Position numbers and translations under genes: made by a program. From the NCBI GenBank assembly GCA_013152475.1, contig JAADGH010000223.1, forward strand, positions 1 through 64,000: a DNA stretch of 64,000 bases, read 5' to 3'. The first letter of the stretch is position 1; every line of letters starts with the position of its first letter. The stretch is from Planctomycetota bacterium. GTDB taxonomy: Bacteria; Planctomycetota; Brocadiia; JAADGH01. This document shows positions 49,355 to 58,822 of this stretch, piece after piece. Under the pieces are notes generated by a model that was not told the origin of the DNA, did not search any database, and saw only the letters and a program-made list of their open reading frames with translations.

Positions 49355-51106
49355 TCACGTCACAGTCGTTGCCTGGAATCCGTCGAACTGCCCGACCTCC
49401 ACCCTCCGCCGCTTGCAGCCGTCGCCTTCGTTTTCCCAGATCGTCAGAGGCGAGGGGCCGTCCGTGCGACCGCAGAGCTCACAGTGGATCACATTGTCGG
49501 TCACATTCGCATGGACGAGGGCGGAGTCGAAGAGGCGCTTCACGATGACGCTCACATGCTCGCGGCCGGTCGGCTCGAAGTCGCAATCGGCAAGGCCCTT
49601 CATGGTCCAGTTGACGACCGTCTCCCAATCATCGAGGCTGATGGCATCGATGCGTTCCTCGTGCGTCATGATCACACCGTAGGCCAGACTGTCCAGGCCG
49701 AGTTTCACATTTGCGATAGCCCGGTCGGCGGCCTCGCGGAGCTTCGGCGCTTCAGCTTCGGTGAGGAACGGCACGTGGCCGCTGAGGATGTCCGTCACCA
49801 TGTGTGTCCTGCCCAGATGCGACGGGCTCATGCCGACGAACATCAGACCCGGATGCTGCGGGCAGCGGTCGATCACGAGGCCGGCCCGGCCGTTCGGTCC
49901 GCGCACGCCGTAGGGCCGGGGCCGCCAGAGGGGCTGCATGCCGTAAAGCTGGCCGACGACGCTGTTGTTTGTGGACAGGTCCACTCCGCGCGCGAGGAAT
50001 CGCGGCACGGCGCGCCAGCCGATCTCGCCGAAGTGGGCGTTGATGATCCGGCTGTGTCGGATCCCCGCCTTGGCGAAGGCATCGTCCATCCGCTCGAAAT
50101 TGCGCTTGATGGCGGCGCCGCCCAGGTCGCGGCCGGTGATGTGGTCCAGCGACAGACCCTCGAAGGCCGTCTCCTTCCCGCCGTTGGAGAGGTCGGGCTT
50201 GTCGGGGAGGATGGCATAGGGCTTGTACTTCGGGTTCGCCTTGTAGAAATCATCGCGAAAGGCGTGCATGGAGAAATCCGCGCCTCCCTTGTCGAAGAGT
50301 TCCTTCGCGTTGGCCCAATCGGTCGGTCCCATCTCATCGATGAAGAGGCCGAGGTTCGGGCTGATGCCGTGCCGATTCAGGACATTCACATACGCGAAAG
50401 CGCCGTACGTGCCGTTGCAGTCGTCCATCCGCGCCGTGACGAAGGGGGGGATGCAGCGCATGGGAAGGGGCTTGGCCGCGGCCCAGACCAGCGCCCGCCA
50501 CATGAGGCCATCAATGCCGCGGAGGTGACCGAGAACCCCCTCGGCATAGATTTCGTCGCCCGTGCCGAAGAGGACGACGCGGCCGTCATCAACCTGTGAT
50601 TTCACAATCGCGGAGCTTCCATCGGCGGTTGTCACGAGCACGCCGAGGCCATGGCCCACCGGCAGTGTGAGGACATCGATGGGGCAGTTGAGTGCGATTT
50701 CTTCATCCGGCTCGTGACCGGAGGTGATGAAGTGGGACACGGCGACGCGGAGGACATCGGTTTGCGCCATCTTTGCGCCGCTCGGTAGGAGCGCCCGAAG
50801 GGCCGGAGGCCACGATTTCGTCTCCCGGTCGAAGATGAGGATGCCTGCGCCGGCCTTCACGGCCTTGGCCATCTCTTCCGCCACATCGGGTTTGAGGCAC
50901 GCGCCCGCGCCGTCGTGGGAAAGGATGTAGGCCGCGCGGGGGGCCACGTGCCCCGGCGGGAGTTTCCAGTAGTCGCCGCCCTCGATCACCTCGTACGGGA
51001 CGCCGAAATGATCCAGCGCCGCAAAGACCGTCCACGCCACCCGCGCGCGCTCGGCGGGGCGGCGGCTGTCCACGACGACGAGCACGCTTCGATTTCCGGC
51101 TGCCAT
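49355..51106 (-). CDS. Two-domain protein: glutamine-amidotransferase-like N-terminus, deacetylase-like C-terminus
   Basis: 583 residues, no signal peptide, function unknown. Residues about 1-215 look like a class I amidotransferase or ThuA-like flavodoxin fold (SVLVVVDSRRPAERARVAWT, GVPYEVIEGGDYWKLP, VVLFGTGDEIYAEGVLGHLR), without a clear Cys-His-Glu triad. From about 225 the segment FVTARMDDCNGTYGAFAYVN, then LNRHGISPNLGLFIDEMG, resembles the start of a NodB-type barrel, with possible later ligands in FSMHAFRDDFY and NAHFGEIGW. A glycan-related role is a guess. It converges with the DUF362 gene across 130 bases that show only a short CCTGC-GGTA-GCAGG hairpin. Confidence 0.7.
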   Translation of the reverse strand: MAAGNRSVLVVVDSRRPAERARVAWTVFAALDHFGVPYEVIEGGDYWKLPPGHVAPRAAYILSHDGAGACLKPDVAEEMAKAVKAGAGILIFDRETKSWPPALRALLPSGAKMAQTDVLRVAVSHFITSGHEPDEEIALNCPIDVLTLPVGHGLGVLVTTADGSSAIVKSQVDDGRVVLFGTGDEIYAEGVLGHLRGIDGLMWRALVWAAAKPLPMRCIPPFVTARMDDCNGTYGAFAYVNVLNRHGISPNLGLFIDEMGPTDWANAKELFDKGGADFSMHAFRDDFYKANPKYKPYAILPDKPDLSNGGKETAFEGLSLDHITGRDLGGAAIKRNFERMDDAFAKAGIRHSRIINAHFGEIGWRAVPRFLARGVDLSTNNSVVGQLYGMQPLWRPRPYGVRGPNGRAGLVIDRCPQHPGLMFVGMSPSHLGRTHMVTDILSGHVPFLTEAEAPKLREAADRAIANVKLGLDSLAYGVIMTHEERIDAISLDDWETVVNWTMKGLADCDFEPTGREHVSVIVKRLFDSALVHANVTDNVIHCELCGRTDGPSPLTIWENEGDGCKRRRVEVGQFDGFQATTVT

Positions 51107-51458
51107 GATCTCTTCCTCAATCTACTTGTTCCTTTCCCATGAGAATACAGGCCGGCGCATCGTCATCAGCAGATGTCGCCGGCCCCGGTCACACATGCCC
51201 TCCGGGCAGCGTGAATGCCTGGAAGCGTAACCAAAGCGGCGCAGAAAGGCAAGGACGAGCAGGGCGCCGCAATTTGTGCTTGACAGACCTTCCTGTGACC
51301 TGCTACCGTAAGATATTCACTGTGCAGTGCAGTTGCCCCGCAGCGGACATATCTCACAAGCCGCCCCGCGCTTTGATGACCGCTGGGCGAATCATGCCCG
51401 CGGAATGGAGGGGAGACTGTCTTCGTCATTTCACTCGCCTGCACGACGGCCGAACGTC
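51107..51458. other. Intergenic region upstream of the adaptor-MacB operon
   Basis: No gene was found. It contains a TTGACA at 51280-51285. The leader after it is about 140 bases long and holds no clear riboswitch or hairpin. Confidence 0.5.
51280..51309 (+). promoter_or_regulatory. Possible promoter for the three-adaptor/MacB operon
   Basis: Perfect TTGACA (51280-51285), an 18-base spacer and a weak TACCGT (51304-51309). Confidence 0.4.
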
Positions 51459-52946
51459 ATGAGGAAACGTATCGTATTGTCATCCCTTGTCGGTCTGTTT
51501 CTGGCCACCGGGCTGGGATCCTGCCTCAAGGACGGCCTCACCGGGAGCAATCCCCTTGTCGCCCCGGTGCGGAAGATGGACCTGACGATCCGCGTTCGCG
51601 GCACGGGCAAGCTGGAGGCCGCCCACTCGCTGCGCGTGACGGCAATGCTGTGGTGGAAGCCCATCACCTGGGTCATCCCCGAGGGCGCCATGGTAAAGAA
51701 AGGGGATCTCATCGTTACGTTCGAGAAGAAGGACATCGAGAACGAATACCGCACGGCCAAGGCCGACTATGCCGTGGCCCAGGCCGAGCTCAAAAAGTCC
51801 AAGATGGAGTTGGAGGCAAAGAAACATCAACTCGAGGCCGAGATCAAGTCCTGCGAGGCGGACCTCGTGATTGCCAAACTCGAACTGGAGCGCATCAGGA
51901 GCCTGCCTCGGCCGGATGATGTCCGGCAGAAGGAGTCGGCCCTGCGCCGGGCCAAGGCTACCTTTGATGTGGCAAGGGAGGAGTATGAGCGGATGTCACG
52001 CTTCAAAGGCCAGGGCATCCTCGCCGATGCGGAGGTCCGGCGGATGATCTCGGAGATGAAAGAAGCAGAGGCGGCTTATATTTGTGCCCAATCGGACCTG
52101 CGGGTGACCCAGGCCGGCGCGCACCCGGACAACATCCGCGAGGCGGAGCTCGAGGTGGAGCAGGCGCAGATTGCCCTCGATCAGGCCAAACAGGGCATGC
52201 CGGACACCGTCAAGCAACTGGAAGCGGCCGTGGAGAAGCAGAAGGCCCAGACGGAGAAGGCGAAGAACACTCTCGACCAGAAGAAAAAGGACCTGAAAAA
52301 CACGGAGATGACCGCGCCGGTGGACGGGATGGTGGTCTACCGGACCGTGAACCAGAAGAAGATTGCGAAGGGCGTGAAGATGTGGAAGGGGTGCGCCATT
52401 ATGGACCTGCCCGACCTTTCGAAGATGATCGTGAAGACGAAAATCCGCGAGGACCACATCGATCGCGTCAAGAAGGGACAGAAGGTCGCCGTCCACATCG
52501 ACGCCCTGCCGGCGGAGAACTTCACGGGCGAGGTGACGGAGGTGGGCAAGATTGCCAAAGACAAGGCGGAGGGGGAAGTCCTGGGCTGGGCCCAGGAGAA
52601 GCAAGAGTCGGGCATCAAGGTGTTCGACGTGACCGTCGCCATCGACCAGTCCGACAAGCGTCTCGTGCCGAATCTGATGGCGAAGATGGACATCCTGGTG
52701 GAGACCCGAGAGGGCGTGCTGGTTGTCCCCCTTGATGCCGTGACCGAGAAAAACGGCGAGACCTTCGTGACCGTGAAGTCCGGCGGCCGCATGGAAAAGC
52801 GCCCGGTCGAGCTGGGTGCGGAGTGTGGCGATCTGGTGGTCGTCAAGTCGGGCCTGAAGGAGGGGGAACGCGTGTGCCTTTCGGCGGAAAAGCGGAAGGC
52901 AAGAGAAGCGGACACGGAGTTGCATAGGGAGATCACGAAGCCGTGA
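51459..52946 (+). CDS. HlyD/MacA-type periplasmic adaptor, first of three
   Basis: 495 residues. The start MRKRIVLSSLVGLFLATGLG is followed by SC, a likely lipobox. The first barrel-sandwich half (VTAMLWWKPITWVIPEGAMV, KKGDLIVTFEK) leads into a very long coiled-coil (about 85-280: AQAELKKSKMELEAKKHQLE). The second half is TEMTAPVDGMVVYRTVNQKK in spirit (read from NTEMTAPVDGMVVYRTV). Then come a beta-barrel and a C-terminal domain (VVPLDAVTEKNGETFVTVK). The stop overlaps the next start (GTGA). It should bridge the MacB-type transporter to an outer-membrane channel. Confidence 0.88.
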   Translation: MRKRIVLSSLVGLFLATGLGSCLKDGLTGSNPLVAPVRKMDLTIRVRGTGKLEAAHSLRVTAMLWWKPITWVIPEGAMVKKGDLIVTFEKKDIENEYRTAKADYAVAQAELKKSKMELEAKKHQLEAEIKSCEADLVIAKLELERIRSLPRPDDVRQKESALRRAKATFDVAREEYERMSRFKGQGILADAEVRRMISEMKEAEAAYICAQSDLRVTQAGAHPDNIREAELEVEQAQIALDQAKQGMPDTVKQLEAAVEKQKAQTEKAKNTLDQKKKDLKNTEMTAPVDGMVVYRTVNQKKIAKGVKMWKGCAIMDLPDLSKMIVKTKIREDHIDRVKKGQKVAVHIDALPAENFTGEVTEVGKIAKDKAEGEVLGWAQEKQESGIKVFDVTVAIDQSDKRLVPNLMAKMDILVETREGVLVVPLDAVTEKNGETFVTVKSGGRMEKRPVELGAECGDLVVVKSGLKEGERVCLSAEKRKAREADTELHREITKP

Positions 52947-54484
52947 GGGTTCAGCACCTTACCAGTGGCCCCCATTGCGGAGGGTGTGGCGGCAGAGCAC
53001 GCTCAAGCACGTTTGGGCGTGTCTTTCACCAGCAGGGAACCCTCCTCGTGTGCTTCGTTGTTCTTGCGTTTGCAGGGTGCGGGCGGAACTCCCCGTCCGC
53101 CCTCCAAACCGCGAAGGTGACGCGCGGCGACCTGACGCTGTCGGTTGACCTTCGCGGCGAGCTGGAGGCGGAGAAGGTGGAGAAGGTCCGCCGTCCGCAG
53201 CTCTACGGCTCCCGAGGGGGCGTGAAGATCACGAAGCTGATCCCCGAGGGCACGGACGTCAAGGAGGGCGATCTGATCGTTGAGCTGGACAAGGCGGACC
53301 TCCAGAGCAACCTGAAGAAGGCCGAGAGCGGGGTGAAGGAGGAAACCGCCGACCTGGAGAAGGCGCGGAAGACCCTGGCCGTCGAGGGAGAGAAGCTCCT
53401 CTCCGAGGTAAAGAAGCTGAAGGCCGACCTGGAGATCAAGCAGTTGGAGCTGGGCCTGGTGGAATCGCTCCCCACGACGAGCGATATGGTGCAAGTGGAA
53501 ACCGAGCTCGAAACAGCGAAGGTGGTGGCCAAGCTGGAGGAGCAGGACTACGCCCCCGCCCTGCAGCTCCACAAGACCGGCCACCAGACCGACGAAGAAC
53601 TGGAGATCGCCGAGCTCGAGATGAAGCATGCGAGGATCGACCTGGAGCGCAAAACGCTGATCTACAATCTGGTGGCGAAGGGCGCGGATGAGTTTGGGAT
53701 CAAGCGCGCCCGTCTTGCGGTCGAGCTCGCCCGTATCTCACTGGACCAGGCCAAGGCGAAGCTCGACTACGAAGGCAAGAAGCTGCAGGAGGACATCAAG
53801 GCCGCCGAGGCCGACCTCACGCTCGTCAAGAAAGAGCGCGAGCGTCGGGCGGAGGCCGTTAAGGCGGCGGACGTGAAGGCCCCGTGCGCGGGGACGGTGG
53901 TGTACGCCAAGGTCTGGCAGGGCTCAGGGGAGGAGAAAATCACGGAGGGCACCGCGGTCTGGACCCACAGTCCCATCATTTTCCTGCCCGACCTGCACAC
54001 GATGGTCGCGGAGGTCTGGGTCGAGGAGTCCCAGATTCGTCTCATCAAAGAGGGCCAGTCGGCCACCATCAAGATGGATGCGATCAAGGACGTCGAATTC
54101 CACGGCTCAGTGTACGAGGTGGGGAATGTGACTTTTGATAAAAACGAAACTCGCGGCCGGAGCGCCTGGCTCTACGGGGAGGAGTCGTCGGGTATTCGCG
54201 TCTTCAAGGTCAAGGTCCGCATCAAGGAAAAGGACGAGCGCCTCAAACCCGGACTGAACGGCTACGTGAAGATCATCAGCGAGGAGATGAAGAACGTGCT
54301 CAGCGTGCCGGTCCATGCGGTGTTCCGGCGGGATGGGCAGGAGATCGTCTACGTCCGCGAGGGGCGACGCTGGGCGGTCCGTCCGGTGGAGACCGGCAAG
54401 ACGGCGGAAGGGAGAGTCGTGATCGCAAAGGGCCTGAGCGAGGGCGAGACCGTCAGCCTCGCGGCCCCGGAGGCGGGGCGATGA
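52943..54484 (+). CDS. HlyD/MacA-type periplasmic adaptor, second of three
   Basis: 513 residues, GTG start overlapping the upstream stop. The membrane or lipobox segment LLVCFVVLAFAGCG begins only at about residue 34; the first 33 residues are Gly/Cys/Arg-rich and are partly encoded by a CACGCTCAA palindrome (52998-53021). The adaptor body is normal: LYGSRGGVKITKLIPEGTDV, a long coiled-coil (about 95-290), KAPCAGTVVYAKVWQGSG, then VHAVFRRDGQEIVYVREGRR. It joins the third adaptor by an ATGA overlap. It is related to, but well diverged from, its two neighbours. Confidence 0.87.
   Translation: MRVQHLTSGPHCGGCGGRARSSTFGRVFHQQGTLLVCFVVLAFAGCGRNSPSALQTAKVTRGDLTLSVDLRGELEAEKVEKVRRPQLYGSRGGVKITKLIPEGTDVKEGDLIVELDKADLQSNLKKAESGVKEETADLEKARKTLAVEGEKLLSEVKKLKADLEIKQLELGLVESLPTTSDMVQVETELETAKVVAKLEEQDYAPALQLHKTGHQTDEELEIAELEMKHARIDLERKTLIYNLVAKGADEFGIKRARLAVELARISLDQAKAKLDYEGKKLQEDIKAAEADLTLVKKERERRAEAVKAADVKAPCAGTVVYAKVWQGSGEEKITEGTAVWTHSPIIFLPDLHTMVAEVWVEESQIRLIKEGQSATIKMDAIKDVEFHGSVYEVGNVTFDKNETRGRSAWLYGEESSGIRVFKVKVRIKEKDERLKPGLNGYVKIISEEMKNVLSVPVHAVFRRDGQEIVYVREGRRWAVRPVETGKTAEGRVVIAKGLSEGETVSLAAPEAGR
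52998..53021. repeat. CACGCTCAA palindrome inside the start of an adaptor gene
   Basis: CACGCTCAAGC and GTTTGGGCGTG pair across AC, with G-T pairs. It is the same size as, and similar to, 1419-1442. It is read in frame as roughly ARSSTFGRV in the odd N-terminal extension of the second adaptor. Confidence 0.65.
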
Positions 54485-55959
54485 AGCGCGGCCTGATGGT
54501 GTTTGCCGGGGCGCTGTTCGTGGCGGTGTTGGGCGTCTCTATGTTCTGTTCGCTGTGGACGTCGGCCGGCCGCCCGCAGACCCGGCGCACCATCACGGTC
54601 GCACGGGAAACGCTGCCGGTTACCATCACCGAAACGGGCCTGCTGGAGCCGAAGGCGTATGAGATCGTCACCGCTCCCGTCAGCGGAGAGCTGGTCGAGC
54701 TGATCAAGGAAGGCGCCGAGGTGCGGGAGGGGGATGTCGTCGCACGGCTGAACGACGACGAGGCCCGCGAAGAGCTGGAGATGGAGAAGATCGCCATCAA
54801 AACCATCCAGGCCAAACTTCGCAAGGCCCAGCTTGACAGCGAACTCACGGAAAAGGACCTGACGTTTGAACGCCGGAAGGCGCAGATCGAGTTGGACCTG
54901 GCGAAGCTGGACCTGGCCGAACTCGAACGAAAGCCGATGGCCTTGGTGTTGGCGCTCGGGGGAGTGGATGAGGCCTATTGGAAAGCGGCGACAGAGACGG
55001 TGACCCAACTCGCGCGGTTGGACGTGGAATACGCGGCCCTGGCCGAGCAGACCGCCCTCAAGCGGTACGAACGGCAGAAGAAGCTCGCCAAGCAGGGGGT
55101 GGCCTCGGAAAACGACGTGGGCGACGCCCGCCTGAAGTACGAACGGGAACGGGCCGTCCATGAGAACGCGCAGATCATCCTTGAGCTGATCCGGAAGGGG
55201 GTCCCGAAGGGCGACATCCAGATCGCGCAGGAGAAGGTCAAACAGGCCGAGGTCAAGCTCATGCAGATCGAACAGAGCGCCCGGGCCCAGGTGGACCTCA
55301 AGAAGGCCGAGGCCGCCGTGGCGCAGGCCGAACTGAACCGGAAGCAGGAGTCACTGGACATCCACCGCGCTATTCTGCAAAGCACGGTGGTGAAGTCCCC
55401 GGCCGCCGGCACTGTGCTGTACTGGGGCCAGTGGGGGCGCCCGCACGAGGGGGACCGAATCTGGCGCGGCAACGGGTTTCTCTCTATCACTCAACTGGGC
55501 AGGATGATCGTCCGCACCCACGTGAACGAGGTGGACTGCCGGCGGATCGGCGTCGGCCAGAAGGTCATTGTCCGCGTCGAGGCCCTGCCGGACAAGGTGT
55601 ATCACGGCAAGGTGACCTGGATTGCCGGGCTGGCCACCGACCGCGATGAGCGGCAGCAGGGGGTGCTGCGAAAGGACCTCTCCAACATCATGGTTTTCGA
55701 GGTGATGCTGGAGATCGAGGAGTGCGACAAGCAGCTTCTGCCCACAATGAGCGCGACGGTGGAGATCATCGTCGAGGAGCTCAAGGACGTCATCGCGGTC
55801 CCCTTCAGTGCATTGATCGAGCGCGATGGCAGGGCCTTTGTCCGTGTGCTCGAAAACGGTCGCGCGACCGAGCGCGAGGTCAAGACGGGCCGATCCATTC
55901 GGAGCAAGGTGGTGGTAACGGAGGGGCTGAAGGATGGGGACGTTGTCTGCCTCATGTGA
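54481..55959 (+). CDS. HlyD/MacA-type periplasmic adaptor, third of three
   Basis: 492 residues. N-terminal anchor LMVFAGALFVAVLGVSMFCS. First half-motif ETGLLEPKAYEIVTAPVSGE and VELIKEGAEVREGDVVARL; coiled-coil at about 95-290; second half-motif VVKSPAAGTVLYWGQWGRPH; C-terminal strands VPFSALIERDGRAFVRVLEN. It has no lipobox cysteine placed as in the first two, so it is probably membrane-anchored. It lies 12 bases before the transporter gene. Three different adaptors for one transporter suggest a mixed or layered adaptor ring. Confidence 0.88.
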   Translation: MKRGLMVFAGALFVAVLGVSMFCSLWTSAGRPQTRRTITVARETLPVTITETGLLEPKAYEIVTAPVSGELVELIKEGAEVREGDVVARLNDDEAREELEMEKIAIKTIQAKLRKAQLDSELTEKDLTFERRKAQIELDLAKLDLAELERKPMALVLALGGVDEAYWKAATETVTQLARLDVEYAALAEQTALKRYERQKKLAKQGVASENDVGDARLKYERERAVHENAQIILELIRKGVPKGDIQIAQEKVKQAEVKLMQIEQSARAQVDLKKAEAAVAQAELNRKQESLDIHRAILQSTVVKSPAAGTVLYWGQWGRPHEGDRIWRGNGFLSITQLGRMIVRTHVNEVDCRRIGVGQKVIVRVEALPDKVYHGKVTWIAGLATDRDERQQGVLRKDLSNIMVFEVMLEIEECDKQLLPTMSATVEIIVEELKDVIAVPFSALIERDGRAFVRVLENGRATEREVKTGRSIRSKVVVTEGLKDGDVVCLM

Positions 55960-55971
55960 TATGGCGGTGTT

Positions 55972-57999
55972 GTGTCTACGATCATCAAAGTCGAAAATTT
56001 GAGCCGCGTCTACCGCAAAGGCGACAATGAGATCGTCGCGCTGGACCGTGTGAGCCTGGAGGTGAAAGAGGGCGAGTTCGTGTCGATCATGGGGCCGTCC
56101 GGCTCGGGCAAGTCTACTCTCATGCACATCCTCGGCGGCCTCGACCGCCCCACCAGCGGGGCATACCTCCTTGACGGAGAACGTGTGGATCACCTGAACG
56201 ACACGGAACTCTCGCGAATCCGCGGCCGGAAAGTGGGCTTCGTCTTCCAGACGTTCAACCTGCTTCCCGACAGCACCGCCGGCGAGAACGTGGCCCTGCC
56301 GCTCCTCTACCTGGGGCTGGACGCCAAGGTGCGCCGCAAGTGGTCGGCGAAGGCCGTTGGGGCGCTCGGCCTGGCAGACCGCATCGACCACCGCCCCACC
56401 GAGCTGTCCGGGGGGCAGGTGCAGCGCGTGGCCATCGCACGGGCGCTGGTCAACCGTCCGCGCCTCATCCTCGCCGACGAGCCGACGGGCAACCTCGACT
56501 CCCACACTGGGCAGGAGATCATGGCCATCTTCCAGAAACTGCACGAAGCGGGGAACACGGTGGTCATGGTCACCCATGACGAGCGACTGGCCCGCTATGC
56601 CAGCCGCATCATCGAGCTGCGTGACGGCAAAACTGTCAGCGAGAGAGAGGTGACCGACAGGACGATGCCGGACGTCGATGCCGAGGGAGTGACCGAGATC
56701 GATGCGGACGAGGACACCGGAGAGCTGGAACCTCGCCGGATGCGCTGGGTCGACATGGTCCGGATCGGGTGCCGGGAGGGGCTGATGGCCCACAAGATGC
56801 GCACGGCGCTCACCATGCTCGGCGTGCTTTTTGGCGTCTCGGCCGTGATCGCCATGTCCTCCATCGGCGAGGGGGGTAAACAGCAGGCCATCCAGCAGAT
56901 CGAGCAGATGGGGATCAACAACATCCGCGTCCGCGCTCTGGACCTGAAGGGCGAGGAGCTGATGGAAGCCCGCCGGAAACTCTCCGCCGGCCTGACGCGG
57001 GACGATGCGCGGGCGCTGAGGGAGCTCATCCCCTCCATTGAATACGCCGTGCCCATGAAGGCGATGAACATCCCCCTGACCTACGAGGCCAAGAAGCCGA
57101 AGGCGAAGGTCATCGCGACCGCGCCTGAGTATCAGGAAGTGGTCAACTTCCATGTCAGCAGCGGGCGCTTCATCAATGGGGAGGACATGGCCGGTTGCCG
57201 GCGGGTGTGCGTGCTGGGGGTGGGCATCAAGTGGGATCTGTTTGCCAACGACGTCGCGCTCGACCGGTTGATCCGCATCGGGCGGGAGTGGCACGTGGTC
57301 GTGGGCGTCATGGAGGAGAAGGCGCGGCCCGAAGGGTCGGCCAAGGCGATCAGCGAGCGCGATCTGAACCACGATGTCTACATCCCCCTCACCGCCGCGC
57401 TGAAGCGGACGAAGCTCGATCCGCTCAAGAGCGAGATCACGGAGATCGCCGTCAAGGTGAAGTCCGCAGACCTGGTGCGCAAGACCGCTGGCGTGATCGA
57501 GACGGTGATGGACCGCCGGCACCGCAACGTGGACGACTACAAGATCGTCATCCCCCAGGAGCTGTTGGAGCAGCACCAGCGCACGCAGCGGATCTTCAAC
57601 ACGGTGATCGGCTTCACGGCCATGATCTCCCTGGTCGTCGGCGGGATCGGGATTATGAATATCATGCTGGCGACCGTGACCGAGCGGACCAAGGAAATCG
57701 GCATCCGTCGCTCCGTGGGCGCGTGCAAGCGGGACATCCTGCGGCAGTTCCTCATCGAGGCCGTCGGGATCAGCCTGACGGGTGGGGCCTTCGGCATTGC
57801 GCTGGGGTGTCTCTTCGCCGGGGCCATTCCCATGCTGGCCGGGTGGCTGTCGCCGGGGTCGGACTGGCCGACGGTGGTCTCGGCCAAGGCCATCGTTCTC
57901 GGTTTCACGCTGTCGGTGTCCGTGGGAGTCCTCTTCGGCATCTACCCCGCCTACAAGGCCGCCGCCCAGGACCCGATCGAGGCGCTGCGCTACGAGTAA
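55972..57999 (+). CDS. MacB-type ABC transporter (ATPase-permease fusion)
   Basis: 675 residues, GTG start. Residues about 1-225 are the ATPase: Walker A MGPSGSGKSTLMHILGG, Q-loop FVFQTFNLLPD, signature LSGGQVQRVAIARALVNRP, Walker B LILADEPTGNLDS and H-loop VMVTHDERLA. A linker is followed by the first membrane helix (ALTMLGVLFGVSAVIAMSSI), a large periplasmic domain and three C-terminal helices ending with FGIYPAYKAAAQDPIEALRYE-type sequence. This is the MacB plan (mechanotransmission, substrate taken from the periplasm). Substrate unknown. It ends the operon with three adaptors. Confidence 0.93.
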   Translation: MSTIIKVENLSRVYRKGDNEIVALDRVSLEVKEGEFVSIMGPSGSGKSTLMHILGGLDRPTSGAYLLDGERVDHLNDTELSRIRGRKVGFVFQTFNLLPDSTAGENVALPLLYLGLDAKVRRKWSAKAVGALGLADRIDHRPTELSGGQVQRVAIARALVNRPRLILADEPTGNLDSHTGQEIMAIFQKLHEAGNTVVMVTHDERLARYASRIIELRDGKTVSEREVTDRTMPDVDAEGVTEIDADEDTGELEPRRMRWVDMVRIGCREGLMAHKMRTALTMLGVLFGVSAVIAMSSIGEGGKQQAIQQIEQMGINNIRVRALDLKGEELMEARRKLSAGLTRDDARALRELIPSIEYAVPMKAMNIPLTYEAKKPKAKVIATAPEYQEVVNFHVSSGRFINGEDMAGCRRVCVLGVGIKWDLFANDVALDRLIRIGREWHVVVGVMEEKARPEGSAKAISERDLNHDVYIPLTAALKRTKLDPLKSEITEIAVKVKSADLVRKTAGVIETVMDRRHRNVDDYKIVIPQELLEQHQRTQRIFNTVIGFTAMISLVVGGIGIMNIMLATVTERTKEIGIRRSVGACKRDILRQFLIEAVGISLTGGAFGIALGCLFAGAIPMLAGWLSPGSDWPTVVSAKAIVLGFTLSVSVGVLFGIYPAYKAAAQDPIEALRYE

Positions 58000-58031
58000 G
58001 CGGCCGTGCAGGCGGGGTCTGCGGTATTTGT

Positions 58032-58060
58032 TTGACTCGGGGGCGCGGAGGGGATATAAT
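58032..58060 (+). promoter_or_regulatory. Near-consensus sigma-70 promoter for the DUF502-DUF445 pair
   Basis: TTGACT (58032-58037), a 17-base spacer and TATAAT (58055-58060). The leader to the ATG at 58111 is about 45 bases. Confidence 0.8.
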
Positions 58061-58110
58061 AAAGAAGGTGTTCAGTCCCATGATAACTCTCGTACTGGGC
58101 GAGTGAACCC

Positions 58111-58821
58111 ATGACTTTCCGAAGAGCATTCCTCACCGGCCTGGCCGCGGTCCTTCCGATCCTGGTCACGCTCTTTCTGTTGTATACGTTCTTCGGATAT
58201 GTGGATGCCATTACACAGCCCCTCACCGATCGGCTGCTGGGGTTGCTCGGGGCGACGGACTGGCACGCGCCCTTTCCGACGCTCATTTGGATCGCTGGCG
58301 TCTTCTGTTACTTGCTGTTTATGATCGGCCTGATCTACCTGATCGGGCGCCTCGTCGCCAGCTACCTGGGCGGACTGCTGTTCCAGTGGTTCGAGAATGT
58401 CTTTCTCAAACTTCCCGTGGTGCGGGCGATCTATCCTTATGCGAAGCAGGTGACCGACTACTTCTTCTCCGACAAGGTCGCGCGGTTCCACCATGTCGTT
58501 GCGGTGCAGTATCCCCGCAAAGGCGTCTATTCCGTCGGCTTCCTCACCGGCGACAGCATGGACCAGATCCAGGAGGCGGAGACGAAGAAGTTCGTGAACG
58601 TCTTCGTCCCAAGCTCCCCGACGCCCTTCACGGGGTATGTGGTCTTTGTGCCGGAGGATGAATTGATCCATCTGGGCATCACGGTGGATCAGGCCCTTCG
58701 CCTTACGGTGTCCGGTGGTGTGATCGTCCCTCCTCACAAGGGCCCGCCGCCCGTCTCGGGCCCTCCGACAACGCCGCCATCCCCCCAAGAGACGGCCCAC
58801 GCCACGACGACGGAGACGTAG
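58111..58821 (+). CDS. DUF502-family membrane protein
   Basis: 236 residues with two membrane helices (FLTGLAAVLPILVTLFLLYT at the start; IWIAGVFCYLLFMIGLIYLI later) and a soluble domain with VGFLTGDSMDQIQEAETKKF and NVFVPSSPTPFTGYVVFVPE, typical of the family. The C-terminal tail is Pro/Thr-rich. Function unknown. It lies 1 base before the DUF445 gene. Confidence 0.9.
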   Translation: MTFRRAFLTGLAAVLPILVTLFLLYTFFGYVDAITQPLTDRLLGLLGATDWHAPFPTLIWIAGVFCYLLFMIGLIYLIGRLVASYLGGLLFQWFENVFLKLPVVRAIYPYAKQVTDYFFSDKVARFHHVVAVQYPRKGVYSVGFLTGDSMDQIQEAETKKFVNVFVPSSPTPFTGYVVFVPEDELIHLGITVDQALRLTVSGGVIVPPHKGPPPVSGPPTTPPSPQETAHATTTET

Positions 58822-58822
58822 G

